From Armatimonadota bacterium (lineage in GTDB: Bacteria > Sysuimicrobiota > Sysuimicrobiia > Sysuimicrobiales > JACQTN01): DNA of 12,354 bases. Position numbers and translations under genes: made by a program. The stretch is from the NCBI GenBank assembly GCA_016210785.1, contig JACQTN010000048.1:1-12354 (forward strand). The letters are read 5' to 3'. How positions within the stretch are numbered: position 1 is the stretch's first letter; each line of letters begins with the position of its first letter. The notes beneath the pieces were generated by a model. It saw only the letters and a program-made list of their open reading frames with translations, made no database searches and was not told the origin of the DNA. This document shows positions 7,028 to 12,354 of this stretch, piece after piece.

Positions 7028-8572
7028 ATGTCGTCGTCGCTGATTCGCGGCAAATACGTCGTTCGCAAGGTTGTCCACGGTGATCCGGAGATCATCAACA
7101 ACGGGGCCGTCTTTCAGCAGCGTGGGAGAATCGTTGAGGTTGGCCCCTACGACGATCTGGCGAGAAAGTACCAGCCTGATGAGATCATAGGTTCCGAGCA
7201 CGACGTCGTGATGCCCGGACTGGTGAACAGCCACCACCATGTGGGCCTGACGCCGTTCCAGCTTGGGTCGCCCGACTATCCACTCGAACTCTGGCTCGCC
7301 AGCCGCCTGGCAGCGCGCGACGTCGACCCGTATCTGGACACGCTGTACTCCGCCTTCGAGATGGTTCAATCGGGCGTGACAACCGTTCAGCATATTCATG
7401 TGCGATTCAGCGGTCCCGCCACGCGCTGGGGCGAGGCGATCGATAGGGTCCTCAAGGCGTACGAGGACATCGGCATGCGAGCCTCCTATACGATGTTCGT
7501 GAGGGACCAGAACCGGCTCGCCTACGAGGCTGACGAGCAGTTCGTCAGACGCCTTCCGCCCGAGATCTCGGGCGGCATCGCTGCCATGCTGCGCGCGCAG
7601 ACGATCCCTCTGGAAGAACAGCTGGAAGGCCTGTTCACCCCTCTTTGGGAGCGCTGGGGACGCAATCAGCGGGAGCGCATTCGCATCCAGCTCGGTCCGG
7701 CGAACCTCCACTGGTGCTCCGACGCCGCGCTGGTGGCGGCCAAGGAGTACGCCGAGAGGTTCGGCGTGGGGATGCACATGCATCTGCTGGAGACGCCGTA
7801 TCAGAAAGAGTACGCGCGGCGGCGGACCGGCGTCACGGCCGTTCGCCATCTGCATGACCTCGGTCTCCTTGGCCCACAGATGACCCTCGGACACGGGGTG
7901 TGGCTCACCGAAGAGGACGTTGACCTCGTCGCCGAGACCGGCACCATGATCTGCCACAATGCCAGCTCAAATCTGAGGTTGCGGAGCGGGATCGCCGCCC
8001 TGAACTACTGGGTGTCAAGGGGCGTGCGGGTAGCGATCGGGATCGACGAAGCGGGAATCAATGACGACCGAGACATGCTGCAGGAGATGCGGCTGGTCGT
8101 GCACCTGCATCGGGTCCCGGGGATGGACACACAGGTGCCGACGGCGGCTCACGTGTTCCAGATGGCGACCGAATACGGGGCCTACACCACCGGCTTCGGC
8201 GACGCTATGGGAACGCTCGATCCCGGCAAGGCCGCTGATGTGGTGGTCATGGACTGGAACCAGATCGCCTACCCATACCTTGATGAGGATGTCCCGGTTC
8301 TGGACGCGCTCGTATACCGCGCGCGAACGGCCGGTGTGAAGGCGGTTCTCGTCGGAGGGGACGTGGTGCTGCGCGACGGGCACTTCACTCGGGTGGACAG
8401 GCAAGCGGTGCTCGAGGAGCTCGCCGCCGCTCTGCGCGCTCCCTTGGGACCGGATGAGTTGTGGCGGCGTGAACTGGCGCGCGCAGTGTTTCCCCACGTG
8501 CGTGCGTTTTATGCCTCCTGGCTCCGAAATCAGCGCTATGCGCCGTTCTACGTGACAAGTTCCCGGCGGTGA
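7028..8572 (+). CDS. Metal-dependent amidohydrolase, ATZ/TRZ-type deaminase/hydrolase family
   Basis: A 514-residue amidohydrolase-superfamily enzyme, predicted cytoplasmic, that would hydrolyse C-N bonds of a heterocycle or related amine/amide. All mononuclear metal-site residues are present: H69 and H71 in VNSHHHVG, H252 with acid E255 in HMHLLE, H289 in LGHGVWL, and D340 in IGIDEAG. The C-terminal GTLDPGKAADVVVMDW is the usual return to the composite beta-domain. This pattern matches the cd01298-like group that includes chlorohydrolases, guanine and 8-oxoguanine deaminases and SsnA. I chose the ATG at 7028 because AGGGAGGT precedes it by 8 bases; the in-frame GTG at 6998 lacks such support. 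Compared with its neighbours it uses visibly more A/T-ending codons (GAT, GTT, CTT, CAT, AAT), which may hint at separate acquisition. The exact substrate cannot be named. Confidence 0.92.
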   Translation: MSSSLIRGKYVVRKVVHGDPEIINNGAVFQQRGRIVEVGPYDDLARKYQPDEIIGSEHDVVMPGLVNSHHHVGLTPFQLGSPDYPLELWLASRLAARDVDPYLDTLYSAFEMVQSGVTTVQHIHVRFSGPATRWGEAIDRVLKAYEDIGMRASYTMFVRDQNRLAYEADEQFVRRLPPEISGGIAAMLRAQTIPLEEQLEGLFTPLWERWGRNQRERIRIQLGPANLHWCSDAALVAAKEYAERFGVGMHMHLLETPYQKEYARRRTGVTAVRHLHDLGLLGPQMTLGHGVWLTEEDVDLVAETGTMICHNASSNLRLRSGIAALNYWVSRGVRVAIGIDEAGINDDRDMLQEMRLVVHLHRVPGMDTQVPTAAHVFQMATEYGAYTTGFGDAMGTLDPGKAADVVVMDWNQIAYPYLDEDVPVLDALVYRARTAGVKAVLVGGDVVLRDGHFTRVDRQAVLEELAAALRAPLGPDELWRRELARAVFPHVRAFYASWLRNQRYAPFYVTSSRR

Positions 8573-8670
8573 ACAGGCGTGACGGATTCCAGCCCTTGGT
8601 GGTGGGCAGGGGATCGGACGAGACCGGCTCGAGATGCATCCGGTGTGGGGCGCACCGTGCCGCGGCCGGA
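8573..8670. other. Short convergent intergenic region with small hairpin
   Basis: The amidohydrolase and the GuaB-like gene end towards each other here, so transcription from both sides must stop in or near these 98 bases. One compact inverted repeat is seen at 8641-8657: CGGTGTG, loop GGG, CGCACCG, with one G-T wobble. No T-run follows on either strand, so it is not a classical intrinsic terminator, and Rho-dependent termination is possible. Confidence 0.3.
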
Positions 8671-10113
8671 CTACGTCGGTTCCACGTCGTGCGGCAGGCT
8701 CTCGCGCAGCCCGGCCACGGTGATGTGCATGAACTCCGCCTTCTCCCACAGCTCGGGGATCACCCGCGCCCCGCAGTAGCTCATGCCTGAGCGCAGGCCG
8801 CCCACCAGCTGCGCCAGCACGTCGGCCGCCTTCCCCCGGTAGGGGACCATGGCCTCGACGCCCTCCGCGACGATCTGGCTGATGTCCTCTTCCTCCACCG
8901 GCGTCTCCAGGGCCCTGCGGCGGGCCGCCGCCCACAGGCTGGCCATGCCGCGGTAGGTCTTGTACTGCCGGCCGTTGCGGACGATGAGCGCCCCCGGGCT
9001 CTCCTGTGTCCCGGCCAGCAGGTTGCCCAGCATCACGCTGCTCGCGCCCGCGGCCAGCGCCTTGGTCATGTCCCCCGAGTTGCGGATGCCGCCGTCGGCG
9101 ATGAGGGGGATGCCGTGATCCGCGGCGGCCTGCGCGCAGTCGAGGACGGCGGTGAGCTGCGGCACACCGGCGCCGGTGACGACGCGCGTGGTGCACGTGG
9201 ACCCCGGCCCCACGCCCACCTTCACCGCGTCCGCGCCGCGCGCGATGAGATCGCGCGTGCCCTCGGCGGTGGCCACGTTGCCGGCCACGATGGACACGTC
9301 CGGAAAGGCCTGCCGCAGGCGCACCAGTGCCTCGATCGCCGCCTCCGTGTGGGCGTGCGCGACGTCCATCACCAGGACATCCGCGCCCTCCACCACCACC
9401 GCCGCGGCCCGCTCCATGTAGTCGCCGCGGATGCCCACCGCGGCGCCCGTCCGGAGCCGTCCCTTCGCGTCCTTGGTGGCGTGCGGGTACTTCAGCCGGC
9501 TCTGGATGTCGCGGCTGGTGATGAGCCCCCGCAGTTTCCCCTCGCCGTCGATGAGCGGGAGCTTCTCCAGGCGGTGCCGGTGCAGGACGGCCCGCGCCTC
9601 GTCGATCCCCACGTCGGGGGGCGCGGTGACCAGGCGCGCCCGGGGCGTCATCACCGACGAGACCGGCTGGTCGAGGTCGTCTTCGAAGAGCAGGTCCCGC
9701 GCCGTCACCAGGCCCAGCAGGGTGCCGTCGGCGTCGACGACCAGCAGCCCCGCCGCGCCGTGCTCCTCCATGAAGGCGATGGCTTCGCGGATCGTCTGCC
9801 CGGGGCTGAACGTGTAGGGGCGCTCGATCACGACGCTCTCCGCCCGCTTGACGCGCCGCACTTCCGCGGCGTGGCGGTCGATGGGCAGGAACCGGTGAAT
9901 CACGCCGATGCCTCCCGCCCGGGCCAGGGCGATGGCCATCTCGCTCTCGGTCACCGCGTCCATGTTGGCGCTCACGACCGGGATTGCCATCTCGATCTGC
10001 CGGGTCAGGCGGGTGGCGGTGTCCACCGCGCTGCGCGTGGTCACGCCGGAGCGCCTGGGGACCAGCAGCACGTCGTCAAACGTGAGTCCTACGCGTATGG
10101 GCTCTCGGGCCAT
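8671..10113 (-). CDS. guaB: IMP dehydrogenase/GMP reductase family protein with CBS pair (GuaB-like)
   Basis: Predicted cytosolic TIM-barrel purine nucleotide enzyme, 480 residues, the usual bacterial IMPDH length. The N terminus has [10 protein letters not shown] (10-19) and SANMDAVTE (48-56). Two CBS domains span about 93-207. The barrel continues with [16 protein letters not shown], the catalytic loop [11 protein letters not shown] with Cys307, [10 protein letters not shown] (339-348), [15 protein letters not shown] and YRGMAS. The flap from GM389 to EG417 has the same length as in E. coli GuaB, but the Arg-Tyr pair that activates water in IMPDH aligns with Glu403-Thr404. The later [10 protein letters not shown] and [15 protein letters not shown] remain IMPDH-like. 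It may therefore be a GuaB1-like GMP reductase or an atypical IMPDH. I chose the ATG at 10113 because GGAGG lies 7 bases upstream; the longer open frame to 10167 lacks this. It is unrelated in function to the flanking importers. Confidence 0.9.
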   Translation of the reverse strand: MAREPIRVGLTFDDVLLVPRRSGVTTRSAVDTATRLTRQIEMAIPVVSANMDAVTESEMAIALARAGGIGVIHRFLPIDRHAAEVRRVKRAESVVIERPYTFSPGQTIREAIAFMEEHGAAGLLVVDADGTLLGLVTARDLLFEDDLDQPVSSVMTPRARLVTAPPDVGIDEARAVLHRHRLEKLPLIDGEGKLRGLITSRDIQSRLKYPHATKDAKGRLRTGAAVGIRGDYMERAAAVVVEGADVLVMDVAHAHTEAAIEALVRLRQAFPDVSIVAGNVATAEGTRDLIARGADAVKVGVGPGSTCTTRVVTGAGVPQLTAVLDCAQAAADHGIPLIADGGIRNSGDMTKALAAGASSVMLGNLLAGTQESPGALIVRNGRQYKTYRGMASLWAAARRRALETPVEEEDISQIVAEGVEAMVPYRGKAADVLAQLVGGLRSGMSYCGARVIPELWEKAEFMHITVAGLRESLPHDVEPT

Positions 10114-10134
10114 CGTCGTGCCTCCACACTCAGG

Positions 10135-10152
10135 GGTCGGCGCGCACCGACC
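10135..10152 (-). repeat. Inverted repeat GGTCGG-N6-CCGACC in the GuaB-like 5' leader
   Basis: Perfect 6-base arms with spacer CGCGCA lie 22-39 bases upstream of the GuaB-like ATG, just before the GGAGG ribosome site at 10121-10125. In mRNA this would form a GC-rich hairpin near the initiation region; in DNA it could be an operator. It matches no riboswitch architecture that I recognise. Confidence 0.4.
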
Positions 10153-10180
10153 GCGCGCCGCATCCACTTACAGTGTACGC

Positions 10181-10198
10181 GGGTTCCCGCACCGCGGG
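10181..10198 (-). repeat. CCCGC-N3-GCGGGAACCC motif, minus-strand copy
   Basis: On the minus strand this reads CCCGC, GGT, GCGGGAACCC, so the CCCGC and GCGGG arms can pair. An additional GCGGG-TT-CCCGC palindrome overlaps it on the plus strand (10179-10190). It sits about 68-85 bases before the GuaB-like start. A similar element in the opposite orientation occurs at 10292-10307. Confidence 0.4.
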
Positions 10199-10291
10199 TC
10201 CCATCGCGCGACAGGATGTGGTGCGGGTCGCGCCGAATCATAGCGCCGGGTCATAGCATAGCACGCCGGCCTGACCGGGCCTCCACGGATG

Positions 10292-10307
10292 CCCGCAGCG
10301 GGAACCC
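10292..10307 (+). repeat. CCCGC-N1-GCGGGAACCC motif, plus-strand copy
   Basis: Plus-strand CCCGC, A, GCGGGAACCC, lying 22-37 bases before the GTG of the DppB-type permease gene. It matches the minus-strand element at 10181-10198 except for spacer length (1 versus 3). Its closeness to the start codon would suit a repressor site or a leader hairpin. Confidence 0.4.
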
Positions 10308-10328
10308 TAGGGATCGCCACGGACCCTG

Positions 10329-11270
10329 GTGCGAACGTATCTCGTCAGACGCCTGATCTCCAGCCTGTTGACGCTCTGGCTGGTCCTGACCCTGGTCTTC
10401 GTGGTCATGCGGCTGGCCCCGGGAGACCCTGCCGCCGCGCTGCTGGGCGACTACGCCACGGACGAGCTGCTGGCGCAGGTGCGCGGATGGATGGGGCTGG
10501 ACCAGCCGATCCCCGTCCAGTACTGGCGCTTCCTGGACCAGCTGGCGCGGGGGGACCTGGGCTACTCGTACGTCCAGAGCGCACACGTGGCCGACATGCT
10601 GGTACAGCAGTACCCCTACACGCTGCACCTCACCGCGGCGGCCATGCTGGTGGCGCTCTTGATCGGTATCCCCACCGGCATCTTCGCAGCGCTGCGGCGC
10701 AACACTCTCTGGGACCTGCTGGCGATGGGGGCTTCGTTCCTGCCGCTCGCCGCGCCGACCTTCTGGCTGGGGCTGTTGCTGCTCCTGCTCTTCGCCATCC
10801 GGTGGCCGCTCTTCCCGCTGCTGGGAGCGGGGGATCCCGCCAATCCCGCCCAGATGCTCTACCACCTGGTGCTCCCGGCGGTGGCGCAGGGCGCCCGGTT
10901 CGCGGCGGTCCTGACCCGGTTCGTGCGCAGCGCGATGCTGAACGTCCTGTCCGAGGACTACGTGCGGACGGCACGCGCCAAGGGGCTGGCCGAGCGGCGC
11001 GTCACGTATGCGCACGCCCTGCGCAACGCGCTGATCCCCGTGGTGACGCTGGTGGGCATCGACCTCATCCTGCTGCTGGGTGGCGCCGTGGTCACGGAGA
11101 CGGTCTTCAGCCGGCCGGGCGTGGGCAAGCTGGTGGTGGACGCGGTCCTGTCCCGGGATTACGCGACGCTGCAGGGCGCCGTGCTGGCCATCGCCGTCTT
11201 CGTGGTGATCGTCAACGGCCTGGTCGACCTCACCTACGCCCTCATCGATCCCAGGATCCGCTATGCTTGA
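10329..11270 (+). CDS. ABC transporter permease, DppB/OppB type (second importer)
   Basis: A 313-residue inner-membrane permease with the full DppB pattern. The N-terminal helix (about 9-30) runs into MRLAPGDPAAALLGDY, followed by MGLDQPIPVQYWRFL and RGDLGYSYV. The EAA loop is DYVRTARAKG at 210-219, then HALRNALIPVVTLVG, and the tail is LIDPRIRYA. I chose the GTG at 10329 because the protein then opens with the family-typical basic stretch and helix (MRTYLVRRLISSLLTLW). The ribosome site is weak, with only CGGA nearby. It shares the family but clearly differs in sequence from the permease at 808-1728, so the two importers are not a recent duplication. It is the first visible gene of the rightward cluster; no binding protein precedes it. 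Confidence 0.96.
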   Translation: MRTYLVRRLISSLLTLWLVLTLVFVVMRLAPGDPAAALLGDYATDELLAQVRGWMGLDQPIPVQYWRFLDQLARGDLGYSYVQSAHVADMLVQQYPYTLHLTAAAMLVALLIGIPTGIFAALRRNTLWDLLAMGASFLPLAAPTFWLGLLLLLLFAIRWPLFPLLGAGDPANPAQMLYHLVLPAVAQGARFAAVLTRFVRSAMLNVLSEDYVRTARAKGLAERRVTYAHALRNALIPVVTLVGIDLILLLGGAVVTETVFSRPGVGKLVVDAVLSRDYATLQGAVLAIAVFVVIVNGLVDLTYALIDPRIRYA

Positions 11271-12141
11271 CGCGGCGGCGGGCGCGCCCCGCCCGTCGAG
11301 GATGGGGTTCCGCGCGGTCCTGCGCGGACGCCTCTGGCGGCACCACCTGGCGGTCGCGGGTCTGGCCATCACCGCCGTGGTGGTCCTCGTCGCCGTCCTG
11401 GCGCCGTGGCTCGCGACGCACGACGCCTATCAGCACAACCGGCGGGCCATGCTGGCGGCCCCCGGCCCCACGCACTGGCTCGGGACCGACTCCTTCGGCC
11501 GCGATGTCTACAGCCGTATCCTCTACGGGTCGCGTGTCTCGCTCTCGGTCGGCGTCCTGTCCATGGTCCTGGCGATGGCGCTGGGCGTCATCCCGGGGCT
11601 GGTCGCCAGCTTCTGGGGCGGCTGGGCGGACGTGGCGCTGTCGCGGGCTTTCGACATCCTGATGTCTTTCCCGGCGATCATCGTGGCGATCCTCTCCATC
11701 GCCGTGATCGGCGGCGGCAACGCCGCGGTCGTGATCGCGCTCGGCATCGCGCTCGCCCCGCGGTTCGCCCGCGTCGTGCGGGGCGAGGTGCTGAGCCTGC
11801 GCGGGCGGGACTTCGTGGAAGCGGCCAGAGCGCTGGGCGTCCCGGGCGGCCGCATCGTCTTCCGGCACATCCTGCCCAACGTGGCGGGCCCGCTCCTCAT
11901 CCTGGCCACGGTGTACCTGCCGCACGCCATCCTGACCGAGGCCTCGCTCAGCTTCCTGGGCATCGGCGTGCAGCCCGACATCGCCAGCTGGGGGCGGATG
12001 GTGGCGCAGGGCCGCACCTACCTGGAGGTCGCGCCGTGGATCTCGGTGTTTCCCGGCGTCGCCATCATGCTCACGGTCGTCGGCTTCAACCTGCTCGGCG
12101 ATGGTCTGCGTGACGTGTTGGACCCGAGGCTGCGGCGCTGA
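11263..12141 (+). CDS. ABC transporter permease, DppC/OppC type (second importer)
   Basis: A complete 292-residue partner permease. Residues about 28-50 form the first helix (LAVAGLAITAVVVLVAVLAPWLA). The signature HWLGTDSFGRDVYSRILYGSRVSL follows, then several helices and the EAA loop DFVEAARALG at 183-192. The C-terminal part has IVFRHILPNVAGP, ILTEASLSFLGIGVQPD, and the terminal NLLGDGLRDVLDPRLRR. The start ATG overlaps the stop of the DppB-type gene by 8 bases, implying translational coupling and equal subunit amounts. Together these two proteins make the channel of the second peptide-type importer. A likely binding-protein gene begins 182 bases downstream. Substrate is unknown. Confidence 0.96.
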   Translation: MLDAAAGAPRPSRMGFRAVLRGRLWRHHLAVAGLAITAVVVLVAVLAPWLATHDAYQHNRRAMLAAPGPTHWLGTDSFGRDVYSRILYGSRVSLSVGVLSMVLAMALGVIPGLVASFWGGWADVALSRAFDILMSFPAIIVAILSIAVIGGGNAAVVIALGIALAPRFARVVRGEVLSLRGRDFVEAARALGVPGGRIVFRHILPNVAGPLLILATVYLPHAILTEASLSFLGIGVQPDIASWGRMVAQGRTYLEVAPWISVFPGVAIMLTVVGFNLLGDGLRDVLDPRLRR

Positions 12142-12177
12142 CCGCGGCTCTCGGGGAGGGCATGGCGGATCGTGCGA

Positions 12178-12197
12178 AGGCCGGGCTTCGCCGGCCT
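12178..12197 (+). repeat. Hairpin-forming inverted repeat after the DppC-type gene
   Basis: Perfect 7-base arms AGGCCGG and CCGGCCT enclose the six-base loop GCTTCG, 36 bases past the permease stop. There is no following T-tract, so it does not look like a Rho-independent terminator. An intercistronic mRNA-stabilising or attenuating hairpin between the permease genes and the next gene is an alternative. Confidence 0.5.
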
Positions 12198-12323
12198 GGA
12201 GGATCACGCGGGGCGCGGTGACCGGCCCTCGCCTCAGGCGGTGACACACGCGGTGCCGGGGGGGCGCGGCGCCGCCGGACGAGCATGCCGCACGGACGTC
12301 CAAGATCGAGGGAGGGGAGACAC

Positions 12324-12354
12324 GTGAAGATGCGCAGGGGTAGCTGGTGGATGC
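12324..12354 (+). CDS. Start of a further gene, probably an exported protein (5' fragment only)
   Basis: A GTG at 12324 follows a strong purine-rich ribosome site, GGAGGGGA, ending 5 bases earlier, and opens the frame MKMRRGSWWM before the window ends. The basic start followed by aromatic residues fits the beginning of a signal peptide. Given the permease pair just upstream, a solute-binding protein for the second importer is the most likely identity. Only ten codons are visible, so this is inference. The ATG at 12330 is an alternative start. Confidence 0.45.
   Translation, partial: MKMRRGSWWM

Larger units (their letters stand above)
10114..10328. promoter_or_regulatory. Divergent region between GuaB-like gene and second importer
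   Basis: This 215-base gap must serve both directions. It contains a GGTCGG/CCGACC inverted repeat close to the GuaB-like start, and one copy on each strand of CCCGC-N(1 or 3)-GCGGGAACCC. It also has a local AT-richer patch at 10236-10260 with TCATAGC repeated at 10238-10244 and 10251-10257. On the minus strand this patch contains TATGAT (10237-10242), a -10-like hexamer, but no acceptable -35 lies 16-18 bases upstream of it. Promoter placement is therefore tentative. Confidence 0.5.

Noticed and set aside
8641..8657. Intrinsic terminator between the convergent genes
   Set aside because: The stem is short and no T-tract follows on either strand, so it is reported only as a hairpin within the intergenic entry.
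9115..10356. Long plus-strand open frame opposite the GuaB-like gene
   Set aside because: Composition artefact (Arg/His/Gly/Asp-rich) over a well-supported GuaB-family gene. It also runs through the divergent regulatory region.
10251..12303. Two long minus-strand open frames opposite the second importer's permeases
   Set aside because: They are hydrophilic Arg/Gln/Asp/His-rich translations, mirror images of membrane-protein genes, with no ribosome sites or motifs.

Overview
The window is very GC-rich throughout and densely packed with genes that have strong GC bias at codon position 3. It looks like the chromosome of an uncultured, high-GC, heterotrophic bacterium, perhaps a soil or subsurface lineage. 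The sequence alone does not support a phylum assignment. No rRNA, tRNA, CRISPR array, insertion sequence, integrase or other mobility gene is visible. No gene-free stretch exceeds about 230 bases; the longer gaps are described as regulatory or intergenic entries.

Layout. Positions 1-5022 hold a minus-strand operon, in transcription order: an amidase-signature hydrolase with a GatC-like N-terminal segment, a periplasmic family-5 solute-binding protein, a DppB-type permease, and a DppC-type permease cut by the left window edge. A 226-base divergent region (5023-5248) separates it from two plus-strand genes: an FAD-dependent oxidoreductase (5249-6862) and a metal-dependent amidohydrolase of the ATZ/TRZ deaminase type (7028-8572). 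Converging on these is a minus-strand CBS-containing gene of the IMP dehydrogenase/GMP reductase family (8671-10113). A second divergent region (10114-10328) leads into a second, plus-strand peptide-type ABC importer: DppB-like permease, overlapping DppC-like permease, and after a 182-base gap the first codons of a further gene that is probably its binding protein.

How the genes may work together. Two separate SBP_bac_5/Dpp-type importers flank an amidase, an amidohydrolase and a flavin oxidoreductase. This layout fits uptake and intracellular breakdown of small amide- or amine-bearing organic compounds: import, C-N bond hydrolysis, oxidation. No substrate can be named from sequence, and no ATPase gene (DppD/DppF type) lies inside the window.

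Most notable observations. The GuaB-like protein keeps the catalytic cysteine loop, but the Arg-Tyr dyad expected in the IMPDH flap is replaced, so its annotation as IMPDH is open to question. The amidase appears to be a natural GatC-like/GatA-like fusion. A CCCGC-N-GCGGGAACCC motif occurs once on each strand between the divergent guaB-like and importer genes. No clear sign of a wholly new system (defence, retroelement, large structured RNA) was found.
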